Shown piece after piece: positions 50,138 through 62,813 of a stretch of 64,000 nucleotides of DNA. The notes beneath the pieces were generated by a model. The model did no database searches, was not told where the DNA came from, and saw nothing but the letters and a program-made list of their open reading frames with translations. Where the stretch lies: positions 12,344,012 through 12,408,011 of the forward strand of contig CM068313.1 in assembly GCA_034766995.1 (NCBI GenBank). Direction: 5' to 3'. Numbering within the stretch: position 1 is the stretch's first letter; every line of letters begins with the position of its first letter. Position numbers and translations under genes: made by a program. Source of the DNA: Acanthacorydalis orientalis (lineage: Eukaryota; Arthropoda; Insecta; Megaloptera; Corydalidae).

Positions 50138-50180
50138 AGAGAGAGAGAGAGAAATAGAGTACCTAGAACAGAGTACAGCT

Positions 50181-50209
50181 TTTCTGTTGTACCATAAGTA
50201 CAACAGAAA
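50181..50209. repeat. Perfect 12-bp stem hairpin
   Basis: TTTCTGTTGTAC and GTACAACAGAAA around a 5-nt loop, just downstream of a TA/GA compound microsatellite. Confidence 0.6.
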
Positions 50210-50797
50210 TGCGTATGCATTAATATAGATGAAATGAAAAAAATAGAAATCAACTTTCGAATAAGTTGGTAATAAGTTTAGTAAATAAAATGTTTATATA
50301 GCTGACTGTTAAATATATAAAATTAGCTGTATAAACTTATATGTATGTCTGTTTAAATAATTTTATCAAAAAATTGTTCATATATCCGTCTATTATGATA
50401 CCCTCGATGTATAAAATAGGGCATGTTAGTAATGAAGTATAAATATACTATTATTGCTAAAAACATAATAAAATAAAATATTTGTTTGCTTAGATCCATA
50501 AAAATAATTGTGTTATCAAACAACAATGACTAAAGCAATACTTCATTGTAATAGCAATAATTTTTTTTTCTTATTGAAATAACGGAAACAATTATTTGTA
50601 TAAGTTTTTGTTTAGACAACTATTAGTGACATTGAATCTTTTAAACATTGCTCTGTTTAAAATTATATTCTTGTTTATCATTACCTAGGTTACTTTTACA
50701 AATTTATAGTGGGTAGCCATGATTTAAATTTTGATATAGGTGCCTTATAATGTCATTTGTAATACATGGCCAACTGTTAAGTGATTAAGTGGTAATA

Positions 50798-50801
<4 letters not shown>

Positions 50802-50853
<52 letters not shown>

Positions 50854-50861
50854 AATCACTA

Positions 50862-50910
<49 letters not shown>

Positions 50911-50928
50911 ATATATGTATATATATAG
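50802..50928. repeat. Two (TA)n tracts split by a short spacer
   Basis: TA arrays flank a spacer at about 50851-50866; the right array decays into GTAT units. Confidence 0.9.
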
Positions 50929-52373
50929 TTTAAAAACTCCTACTGACAGCTACTGATAAAACTGCAGAAATGGGTTGGCAAGAAAAATAAGATGTGTCTT
51001 ATATCAATTGTCATAAAAATCAAAAAAGTGTATAAAAGTGTAAAATGTAGTAATATAAAAAGTCAACATATATTGCTAAACATGTAACAGTCGGTAGTTT
51101 TATTGTTTTATATATTTTAATTTAATTCATAATTAAGATATTTGCATCAAAATAATAAAGTTTGGATTTGTTTTATTAATATTTTTACCTGTGTGTACTT
51201 ATTTATTTATCATTAAATCAGGAGCGGATTGAGGAAAGAATTTATCTAGGTATTTTTCCAAAAACCGGAAGATTATTGTTTTCTGCATGTTATAAAAATA
51301 ATATTCTTTAACTTTTAAAAAAATGTTAAGAGAAATTGTATAAAGACAAATAAGCATTTATTACTATTTACTGAGGGTTAGTGTTGTGATGTGTTTTATT
51401 GTTATTTGGATTTAAAGATGCATCAACAACTAAGGTCATTAGCGCGCGAGTCGTTATCAAACATCGGAAATTATTAGAAAAGAGTCAAAAATCCAAAAAG
51501 TACCGTTGAGAACATATTAAGTTTATCATATAATATAAAACCTATCTCAAATAAGATTTAATTTTCGTTTTTTATATAAATTTTGTCAAAAACCTCATGT
51601 TGAATATAAAAGCATGCTCAAGAAATATTTCAAAGAAGTTAACCAATAAAATTATGCAATTTCCGTTGACATCACATTAAACGTAAAGGTTGAATGTGAA
51701 CACTGTCAAAAAAAATTTTTTTAAGTAAAAATAACAGCACTAGAACGTGTATTTATCTAAAAATATAACAGATATAGTATTTCGATAAACTGAATAATAT
51801 TACATTTGCATTTGAATGGCAATGCCATTATTGTTAAAGAATGGTAGCTAACATATGTAGAAAATGATTACTTTCGAAGATGAAAACGCATTTATATGTA
51901 ACTTAAGCGACATATGTTAATGTAACGTGAATGCTGTAATGTTTATTTATTTTGATTAGAACTGTTACAATTATTACAATTATGTTACAATTATATTAGT
52001 GTTAGAATAATTAGCCTGGCACAAAATTTTAATTCTATGTATTTTAATATTTAATACTTTGGTTAGCAAAAAGATTTTATAAAAGAAGTATTTTCATTTA
52101 TATAGTAAATTCTCTCTATTCATTTAATTCAACCTCTTATACTTTAGTAAAATCGTTTATGGGAAGAGTAAAAAAGTTGGCAATTATCGTCGTATACCTA
52201 TTTGTTCATTTTTACATATATTGAATTTTATTTATAAACAAACAAGATCATTCTACAGTCTGTCCGACTACACTCACCGGATAATGTGTCTTTCTCATTG
52301 ACACACATAATTGCTATTAATATCCGTTTTATTTAATAACAACGGTTCTGCTAGTAGAAATTGTTTTTGATTT

Positions 52374-52375
<2 letters not shown>

Positions 52376-52424
<49 letters not shown>

Positions 52425-52450
52425 ATGAAAATGTCAAATGTGCTAGCGTG

Positions 52451-52491
<41 letters not shown>

Positions 52492-52537
52492 TGCATGTAT
52501 GTATGTATGTTTGTGTGTATCTCTCTCTCTCTCTCCG

Positions 52538-52576
<39 letters not shown>
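52376..52576. repeat. Compound microsatellite (TA)n, GTAT, CT, (TA)n
   Basis: Order: (TA)n 52376-52421, short unique spacer, (TA)n 52452-52488, GCATGCATGTATGTATG units, (CT)n near 52520-52535, (TA)n 52541-52575. Confidence 0.9.
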
Positions 52577-52898
52577 TCAGAAATATTTCGAGTGTTTAAT
52601 CTATATTTTTAATTTTTATATATTTTATTTATTTTTAAAATTCGCTTCCTTTATGTATCCATGAAGATTTTCACTGTAAAAAGAAATGTTTCAGCATGCT
52701 AGAATGCAATTTCAGACACAAGTATCTCTACTAAAGATTCCATATTCATTCTCGCCGAAAGAAGTTATTCTTTAATTAAATTTCAACCATGTTGGATAGA
52801 ACGCCAATAATTTTAATATACAAGCCACAGTTACGAGTTTTCTTCTCTAGGTTTTGCTATCCGAGTTTTTCATTCATAACATTTAAACTATTTATCTG

Positions 52899-52901
<3 letters not shown>

Positions 52902-52955
<54 letters not shown>
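52902..52955. repeat. (TA)n tract, left host of mariner copy 2
   Basis: It runs up to the TA target dinucleotide of the mariner at 52956 and resumes at 54163 on the other side, so the element split one array. Confidence 0.85.
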
Positions 52956-54160
52956 GGAGGTTGTATTGAAAGTCGCTGCTGTTCATGTGTAGATGGCTCT
53001 AGGTGCGTATGCTGTAGGTAGTGACAGATGTCTCTTATCTCATTTTGAAGTGTAAACATTTCCCTCTAAAATTCAGCCATCAGACGCCATTCTTTGTTTA
53101 CACAAGTGATTTTTTATAACCGAATTAAAATGAAATGCGATAAGTTGTTTTCCGATATGTACTTCTACACTACTTTGATTTGAAAAAAAGTGCAGCTGAA
53201 GCTCATCGATTGCTTGCGAAAACTTATGATGAATCTGCTCCATTGGAAACAGTATGTAGAGATTGGTTTCGACGATTCAAAAGTGGTGATTGTGACGTTC
53301 ACACCAAATAACGGCCAGGTCAATCGAAAAAAATCGAAGATGAACAACTGCAAGCTTTGTTGGAAGAAAACCTTTCTCAAACACTCAAAGAACTGGCTCA
53401 ACAGCTCGAAGTCGATAAATCAACCATTTCACGACGTTTACAAGCCATGGGAAAGATCCAGAAAGAAGGGAGATGGCTGCCACATGAATTGACCGAAAAT
53501 GCTATTGTTAATCGTTTAAACATCTCGATTTGTTGGCTTCCAAGACATAAAAAGAAGTGTTTCTTGTGATGTATCGTGACCGGTGATTAAATATGGATCT
53601 ATTTCGACAACCCGAAACGCAAGAAATCATGGATTGATCCTGGACAACCATCAACGTCGATCGAACATTATCGACAACAATTGGAGCGTTTGGATGATAA
53701 TTTGATGACCCTCAAAAATGACCCTCAGTTGGATAAAATCGCCGAAAAGTGATTCTTCTCCATGACAGCGCTCGGCCTCACGTTTCTATAGCGGTGAAAT
53801 ACACATTGAGCTCGAATGAGAGGTTCTCCTGCATCCAGCGTACTCTCCCTCTACCACTTTATCCACACAGAGCGTAGTCTCCATTTATCCCAAGCGATTA
53901 CCGTCTCTTCCGATTGATGACACATGCATTGGAAGATACACATTTTCATAACTACGGAGAAGTCGAAAATGGGCTTTTGAATGGATTGGTTCAAAAGACA
54001 AGTCATTCTTTCGTCGCAGAATTCAACTTCTGACAGAAAAGTGAGAAAAAGTCTTAGCTTCCGAGGGCGAATACTTTGATTAATGTATTCACACATTTTG
54101 TTATTGAAATAAATGCTCGAAAAAAAAACACAAAAAACAGCGACTTTCAATGCAACCTCC
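52956..54160 (+). mobile_element. Mariner transposon, full-span but inactivated (copy 2)
   Basis: A 1,205-bp element of the same family as the copy at 10191-11454. The terminal inverted repeats are nearly perfect (GGAGGTTGTATTGAAAGTCG left, GGAGGTTGCATTGAAAGTCG right, read inward) and flanked by TA. It sits inside a (TA)n microsatellite with tracts on both sides. Confidence 0.93.
53130..54082 (+). pseudogene. Mariner transposase pseudogene (copy 2)
   Basis: The N-terminal half is well preserved ([40 protein letters not shown]). It is interrupted by TAA at 53309-53311, the same codon as in copy 1, and by stops and frameshifts from about 53568 on. Near 53655 about 100 bp are missing compared with copy 1, removing the segment after the first catalytic Asp. 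A short extra segment lies near 53855-53890, before the third Asp motif. It ends with a TTTGATTAA tail. Confidence 0.88.
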
Positions 54161-54162
54161 TA

Positions 54163-54213
<51 letters not shown>
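54161..54213. repeat. (TA)n tract, right flank of mariner copy 2
   Basis: Continuation of the array interrupted by the mariner, followed by a GT-rich stretch. Confidence 0.85.
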
Positions 54214-54215
<2 letters not shown>

Positions 54216-56597
54216 TGTGTGTGTCTAGTGTGTATTTATGTATGTTTATATGTATATTATAAAGATATGTATTTTTGTATGCACATAATTAAAATATCAA
54301 AAAGTACAAGTAAATATCTCCTCGCAGAGTCCGACGATGCTCTGTTTATTATTATTTTTATTATTTGAAATTAAAATACGATACGTCAGACAGAACTGTA
54401 TATCGACTCACTTAGTGTATCTCGTGTATATCTCATCTGAATTATGTTACATTCTCAGCCTCTGACCAGAAACACACACATCGTTTTACTTTCACTGCGT
54501 ACCTGTTTTTTGTCTATCCCTCGCTTTTATATAATCAACACATTTTGTATTTATGTACGAAGGAAAAGTTGTCATACCGAAATCTGATTCGAAACTTTGA
54601 CATATCACTAAAGTGTTAATGAGTTAGAGAATGTGCATTAATTTAAATCGGAAGTATTTACTCGTATCGTTACGTTATGCAAATTTTATATCCACATGCT
54701 CTTTCTTTTCGTTTCGATCTGGATTTTGTAATTCAGTTTATATAAATTATTTAAAATATTTCTATTTAACTCTGGAGGCAGGTTTAAAGTAAATATACAA
54801 TTTCATTGTTAGAGTTTTTTAACGTTATGTAATTATACACTTTTTATATCGTGCATTAAATTTGATTCAATAGATTAGAATTATTACTTGCAGTTATAAT
54901 TGGAATGACATTGTATAATTTATTTAATAAAGTCATTAATTAAAATAAAAAAGTAATTATTTGTACACGTATGTACAAATAGGTTTGATTCCACGTATAT
55001 GTTTTTTTTTTAAAAAAAATTACAATAGTATAATATTTTTTATTTGTTTTTAACGTTTTTCTAATAAATCGTTAGACATATTTATAATTTATGCAATTAT
55101 AGAATAATAAAAATATATTTAGTTTCAAATTACCATATGAAAATCAATTAATTTATTTAATATGCAAATATGTTTGAAATGAATACCTAACTAATTTACC
55201 AAAACTGTTTTGTTTTTAATTTTCATGTTTATTTATTTCATACGTGTTTATGTAATATCGTATTGTTTATACTTTTCCTTGGGAGATTTAATAATAATAA
55301 AGTGATTAATCGGTTTTTTAATTCTATTGTTATTCGATTCAACCGTATCAACCTACTGTTCTCAAGACCTTGATCTCAAATTTCTCATATTCATAAAATG
55401 TAATTACAGAAATTTCTCTGCAAAAAACGTGTCCATTATTTGGTAAATAAAAAAGAACGGTTATAAATGTTCATTTTACATGTAATGTCATTATTCTAGC
55501 CATAAGTATTATTAGCAGTAGAGAAATATTTTTTTACTATATTTACTACTTTCTTCAACTTAATGAATAAAAGAAATGGTGTTTAAATTAACATATCTTA
55601 CAAAAAAATATATTTACTCTCGCAAATCCAAGACATTTTTTAGATGTTTTATTCATAATTTGTATTTTCATTTCTTATACATTTCCTATTCATGTAAAAC
55701 TCAAATAATTACTCTATTATATTTCATTATTTACTTGCCTTTAACTAAACAAAAAGTCATAAAATCACCGAATCGTGAAATATATAGTACGCTATTTCAT
55801 TTATTTGAACATAAATACCAAATTAATGATGGTATTGTTAAAATTAATTCTTCATATACTTCCTATATATCAACGATTATGTCAATCTATTATTGAACAA
55901 AAAATGCGCACGTTTCGTTACATTCTTTAAAATTTTTGTGTGAAAATAATTGTACGTGATTAAAAATATCATTCATTTTTTTTAAAGCTATAAAAATTAC
56001 TGTACTGAAAAGAAATTAATCAAAGAAGTATTTAAGTAACTGTAAGATGTTCAACGTTTGAAATTATGATAGAAGAAAGAAAGTAAACATAAAACTCGTT
56101 AAAAAAACGCAAGTTTACTGTAAATTATGTATCACAAATTATTTAAATTTTATATTTAGTACGTTTTATATTTTCTACATAATAATAAATATAGAACAAG
56201 TGTAAACAAATCATTATTTATTTTCTAACGAGTTTCAGTGAACAACAGTAATTATTTTATACTTTTTTAAACTAGTATATGATATCATTAAGTAGATTAA
56301 GGATATGATATGGTTTTACCTAATATTATAAGACTATGTATTAGTGTGTGTACGTATATAGATATGTGTAAGTATACTAGTTATGTAGGTAATTTATTTT
56401 ATGAATTCTTTTTTGTTTGATGACGTAAGAAAAACATTCCTGTTTTTTAACTATATATTTCTCTTAACCAGTGGCGTAACTGTAAAAGAAACCCTTGTTA
56501 GCCGTTTTAGTAATATGACATAGATTTAAATCTGTTTGTGGATGATTGTATCATTTTGAAACTGTTTTTCAAGTATGAAAAATAAATTGACAATAAT

Positions 56598-56661
<64 letters not shown>

Positions 56662-57620
56662 GTAAATAAAAAAGTATTATATTTGTACATTGAACAGGTA
56701 ATTAAAAATGCAAATTTTCAAGAATTTACTTTAAAAGTTAATTACATCTGGTAAAAAGTATTAAAAAAATATTTTCAGTTTACAGTACATACTTAATCAA
56801 TGTTTTTTCTGATTAAAAATAGAGTACAAAAGCATTTAGTTCATAAATGAAGTATTTATTTTTAATTCAACTGTTTCTGTTGTGAACGTCATTTATAATT
56901 AAAGAATTAATTGTATGTCAGTGGGCTTAGAAATTATAATTGAAAATCGTAAAACTTATCTAGTAGTTTATTATATTAGCGCTGTTAAGAAATTAAAACG
57001 TACATATAAATTTTCATATCATGTGCGCAAATGTATTATCAACTTTCGAATACGAGTTCGTTCACATGTAAAATATGATTCAACGCGTCACGTTTCTGAT
57101 CAGCCAAACTGAAAAAAAAATATCTGCGACAATCGTTAAGCTTTTATTAATTAATAAATAATGTAAAATGAAATCGAAACTTATTAAAGCGAACATTTAC
57201 GACAACAGTTTCCGTCAGAAATGTAAGAATATTCTGAAAGAATTCAATCTGTTAGAAGTAATAACTTAGTAAAAATAAGAAATTTTGTATCAAGATTAAT
57301 TAATTGTATACTGATTGTTTGTTTTTGTTTTATTTTAGAAAACAGTGTATAAATATTTTTTGACATATAACCTAACAAAATATTTATTTAGAAGAAAGTG
57401 TGATTTTATAGTTAGGTTATGTGTATGACTGTAAAATAAAATTAATAGTTTTTACTTTTCTATATTAAAAGAAAAATACATATTAAAGATTTGTAATATT
57501 TCAGATAAACAGTATCTTTATATGCTACGATATTTCAAAACGACCAAGTGCTATTTTTTCCATACATTTTCAATGTTGTTTCTGTTATCCGTATATCATC
57601 TTATTATTTATCCCCTTCTG

Positions 57621-57675
<55 letters not shown>

Positions 57676-58590
57676 GTATGTATATTTTATAAATTAGCAA
57701 CTTATATTTTATCTACTACATGGCCAATAATGAATGCTTTATGGAGCATTCTGGAGTTTTACTTATAAATATGGACGAAACGGTTCTACTGGGAGCTAGA
57801 AAACTTTTCTTTACATCTTGCCAATATTTATCGATCCAAAAAATATCTAAAAATAATTATGCATAATTCATGAATTCATTTTTTTACTCAGTACTGATTC
57901 AGAAGTCTTAAGGTCTGCGGATCTCCATACTGTCTCTTCCCAATAGAGCCACATCAACTAAAAATTCAATTTTACGTTGAGAAAACCTAGTTACTCTTTA
58001 TAACTGATTCTTTTGAAAATAAACATATTATATTCCATTTGATAGTTGTTTAAAATATCAAGTATTTTAAATTTATTTAATTCCCTTGTAGTGATTCTTA
58101 TTATTCGATAGTTTTTATATTTTCACATAATATGTTTTACTGTTACTATTTGATGTTTTCCTTATTGTAGTTATATGAGTATATCTTGTTTTATTTTTGT
58201 ACCCATTATATTATTTTTATATCTTTTCTTATTATTCATATATCTTTTCATGATTTTATATGTTAACTACAATCACTTTCATAAATCAGATATCACGTTT
58301 TATCGCTTAAGTAAGGACAAGCAGAATATAAAAGCCGAATATTTTTTTTACTAGCCTTCAATTTAAATATTAAAGGATTTTATATAAATAAATTCAATCT
58401 TGTTTTTATCCTGCTAGTAACGTATTAGTAAAAGATACATTTTTTATACTTCAAATAGATATATTTTTAACTTCTGTGATTAATATTTTTTAGCAAACAA
58501 ACTAATTAAGTGTTACTTTCAATTTCTTCTAGTTCTTGTTGAAATTTGTTTTTCTAATGGACTCATCTAATTTTTAAATCATACCTCTCT

Positions 58591-58653
<63 letters not shown>

Positions 58654-60242
58654 GTGTGCGTGTGAAATAGTACATTTTCTGTATTGAAAGTTAAATATAT
58701 ATTTTACTTTTTTAAATTATGTTTTATCTAAAAAAAAAAAAACAAAAATTAAATCACGAAATGTGTTGATTTATATTTTGTGTCATTTATTTTGCAAATG
58801 TCATGAGATCACCTTTACAAGAATTATACATTTCATTAAATTTATATTATAAACATATTCTATCGTTACAAATAAATGCAAGCATGAAATGTATTTTATA
58901 AAAGATGATATTTCTGTTGAAAAGGTTACAAGATCGTTGAGAAATATGTAATTAATGAGAGGAAGGGAAAATAAATAGTGACAAGTTTGCTATTAGAGAA
59001 ATATTATTATATATCTATTTAACATATTCGAATAGTACTTTTCTAATGTAAAATTAAATACATATCTAATGGCACATAAAGTCCTTTTAATAAGTCAGTT
59101 ATATACAAAATAAGATTAATTTTTATATTATTTTTCTATTAAAGAACCACTTTCACGTAAAATATGAAAAAAATAATTTTCAATCTTATTATTTTATTTT
59201 TATACATTTTGTTCGATTAAAAACGTTTATAGTAAAAAGTTTTTAAAAAAATAATTTATTTTTAAGGTGTTTTACACTCTATGTGTTATATCAAAAATAT
59301 ATTATATAAAATATGAAAATGTACTTTTTATAAATGTAAATCGTAATTTTTTATAACAATATTTGTTGTATAAAACATAAATACCAATTTCATATATTAC
59401 AAAAAACTACAATTATATTATGCCTTTCGATTATTTCTTTGGATCGTTCAGTTTTTATTTCATCACGATTTAATTTCGATACCACTAATAGCTTCAAATA
59501 CTATATGCAAGTATATTCCATGTAGCTGAAAGATCACAGTGTTCAAACGGGGTGTAGTGAAATATTAAAAGAGTAATATAACGGTGAATACTCAAAGAAA
59601 ACTACAAAAATTAGGACAGTTATGAAAATAAACAATTTTAACTTTTATATAATTTTTATTTATATATATATATATACAGATTTTTTCATTTTTGTATATT
59701 TCTTTACAAACATATATGTAGTGTACTTACCATAAATAGAACTAATATATACTATAAAAGATACACTCAATTCTAAATTTGATTTTAATGTTTTCACAGA
59801 ACGAATTATGTACAGATATGAAAGGAATAAAATATAGATTATCGTCAAGTCGCTATAACCTGACAATCTTGTAGCGCAGTAATTTTTATACAAGTTGAAT
59901 TTATTAACGGTTTATTGAAATTGTCTACTATTTGCGAATATAAATATAATGCGAATATAAGTATTGATCAGAATTTCTCATCTATTTTATTACAGCTTTT
60001 TATTTTTTATTGCTTAATATAAATGTCTTACATGTAAAGTCATGTACGAATTACGCGAATGCATCATAATTTTTTTTTATTGCATGTGACCTTCTAAACC
60101 AATTTCAGATGATATAAAACTAATTAATTTCATTTTTATTTACAACGTAAATATTGATATATTTAATTCTATATTGCAACATTAAAATTTATTTATATAT
60201 AATGTGATTATTTATCAACATATAAAACACACACACACACAG

Positions 60243-60302
<60 letters not shown>

Positions 60303-60414
60303 CCCCACAAATTGTTCAGTAAATTTATTTACATAATCAGGCATGTAAAATGAACAAAAAATATTTTTTGTATTAAATTTTTTTCCCTTGGCTACCTTAT
60401 CCTCACAGAATATT
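54214..60414. other. Exon-free AT-rich region
   Basis: No gene recognised. TA tracts lie at 56604-56656, 57624-57663 (then GTAT units to 57683), 58594-58651, 59658-59677 and 60227-60298 (led by (AC)n). A perfect 10-bp-arm palindrome lies at 54958-54981 (TATTTGTACA, 4-nt loop, TGTACAAATA). The frames at 55576-55896 (106 codons) and 56915-57112 show no domain or splice context; I regard them as chance. Confidence 0.5.
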
Positions 60415-60640
60415 TACCTCCTTCAAATTGCACCTCCATTCATTTCTATCATTCGCTTTTTCTCGCTACCGTGGAATTCTTAAGGACCTTATATCCTCTT
60501 CTACTCTATCCATTTACCTTCTTTTCAGTCTGTCTATGAGTCGCTTGTGAGTAAGTTTTGTGCTGAATATTTCGACTGGTAACCTATTGCCATCCATTCG
60601 TCTGAGACCTAACCATCTAAGTCACTAGATTTTGATAGCT
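60415..60640 (-). mobile_element. Degenerate LINE (non-LTR retrotransposon) 3'-end fragment
   Basis: On the minus strand the pieces RMDGNRLPVEIFSTKL, DRVEEDIRSLRIPR and REKANDRNEWRCNLKEV can be read, with a few stops. They match the layout typical of the region after the reverse transcriptase of many insect LINEs (a linker with R-M-x-x-NRLP, a V-x-EDL-x-x-L motif and an A-x-DR-x-EWR motif). It is higher in GC than its flanks. The 5' part of the element is absent. Confidence 0.6.
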
Positions 60641-60795
60641 GATATAATATTATTTTTAAAAAGATTATCCGGTGCAAAACTCATGCAAATTCTCTATTAA
60701 TTTCTACCCATTCTCACTGGTTCATATATTTTTGTTCATTTTCATTTCTAAATTTCTATTTAAATTTATTTAATACTTCTATGAGACATGTATGT

Positions 60796-60861
<66 letters not shown>

Positions 60862-61853
60862 TACATGGTACTTTTCAGTTTGACTTTGACAACAATAGAT
60901 TATTGTTACCACAGTAAATAATTGTTATGGAGATAATTGGTGACAAGTTGAAGATAAAAGGGAAACTACATTCATAACAATAAACGTTTTCCTTTTTGCG
61001 AAACAATTCGTACGTGTGTTTCTGTTTTTACGAGAAATGTAATCAACAACATTGCAGTGCAACAACTTTAATAACATATTGCATTTTTCGACCATTAATT
61101 TATTAAAAATGCATTAATACTCATTATGTCTACTGAAAAATATTACGTTATAATATTATTAGGATAATTTTAATGCCAAAATGGTATTTTGTAAAATTTT
61201 ATCTAAATAATGTAACCGACCGAATTAAAAAGTCCATGGGTGCATTTATTTACATGCAATAGAAAATAATTCCATAATCTCACTTATTATAATTATTAAC
61301 ACTTTGAACGCCACTACGATCACTAGTAGACAAATAAATTATTTTTAAAAATCAAGCCGTACACGAGAGTCGTTAATATATTTTTTAATTACATATAAAT
61401 ATTTGTGTATGCTATTTAAAAAACACGATTTTTTTATAAAATTGAAAGTAATCAGCATAATACCGATTTTTTATAATTTCTTTGTGCAGCTTTTTTATTA
61501 TTGCAGCAAATGGGATGTTATTTATGAGCGAAAAAGCCTTTAATCTCTTTTCTGTTCTTCTTGAAACTTTCTGCCCTATTATTTGCGTTTATCGTGCAAT
61601 TCTTTATTTTATTTTGTATATTCTCTATTGGGAAGTCAAGTAGGCTCGTGGGTGAGGTTTTATCTTTTAGTGATAAAAAGAAACTATTGTGAATAGGTTA
61701 GTCTAGTTATCATTAATATCAACTGGTAGTCATAGCAACGCTCTTAGTTGAATATTCATTTTGTTCTCCAGTTAGTATATTTTTAAATATTTTAAGTATT
61801 TATCTAGGAAATTTTTCAAATCCTATAAACAACCACATATATTGTAAATCAGC

Positions 61854-61903
<50 letters not shown>

Positions 61904-62765
61904 TATTAATATTATTTGATTTGCACTTTTTTTTATATTAAACTCTCTTAAATTACTACTCCTTCATGTGCTTATGTCTGACTTTAATGCAATATTTTTC
62001 AGTCTGATGTTCTTGAGTTAATAGATTACTTTCCATTTTAAATATTAGTAATATAATGATAGGCACTTATAATACAAATAATTAGCCCTATTATGAAATA
62101 ATAATTTTTCGTTAAGAGTAAATTAATTTGCAGAATTATAATCGTTTATATTTACATCGAAGGTCGAATATAATCAATTTTGTATATTAATCTACAAGTT
62201 AAAAATATTAACATAAAAGATAAGTACGCTATTTTGCATCAAATATAATAAAACATTCCATATTTCGTATTAAAAATAATGCTTTGTCATTTAAGAGAAT
62301 TCATTTACTGTAAAACAGAAAAAAATCGATTACGTGTCACCTAGCCAACTCTTTGATAATTTATAAAATAGTATATGATTAAGCAGAAAAAATCCTTATT
62401 ATTATTTAAATCTTCGTATTTCTTCATTTATCAGTCTAAAACTATTTAAAGTGTAAACATACACAATTTATGATAATTTTAAGCTCTAGTGACGATGTAA
62501 ATAACTGTTTCTTGAAAGTGTGGTCTTATATTTTAATTTTTATGGAGAATTCAGGTTTTTCACACTGTTAATTTATGCTAATTGCACAAAATTTTGTTTA
62601 AATAATTATTCTGATTGTAATAAAATGTCTATTGTTTCTTTTTCGTTCGATAGAGAACTAAAATACTGTTAAGACTTTCATTATCGTAAATTCTGTCTAA
62701 TATTATTTCTTTTCTCAAAAATAGTTGTATTATTTTCTTTATAAGACACGTTTTTATGTGTCTGT

Positions 62766-62813
<48 letters not shown>

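Larger units (their letters stand above)
42998..52955. other. Exon-free AT-rich region rich in TA tracts
   Basis: No gene recognised. TA tracts lie at 44650-44737, 45748-45840, 46146-46188, 46668-46711, 48699-48735, 49348-49406, 49582-49615, 50096-50134 (then (GA)n to 50152), 50802-50928, 52376-52576 and 52902-52952. Short perfect hairpins lie at 47875-47912, 48311-48357 and 50181-50209. Frames such as 43497-43781 and 44210-44503 lack any family signature. Confidence 0.5.

Noticed and set aside
55576..55896. 106-codon plus-strand frame, the longest in the desert, and the 94-codon frame at 43497-43781
   Set aside because: Rich in Tyr, Ile, Phe and Lys as expected from AT-rich DNA; no domain, no splice signals, no repeat family recognised.
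56469..56510. CAGTGGCGTAAC, similar to common hAT termini
   Set aside because: No inverted partner or 8-bp duplication located.
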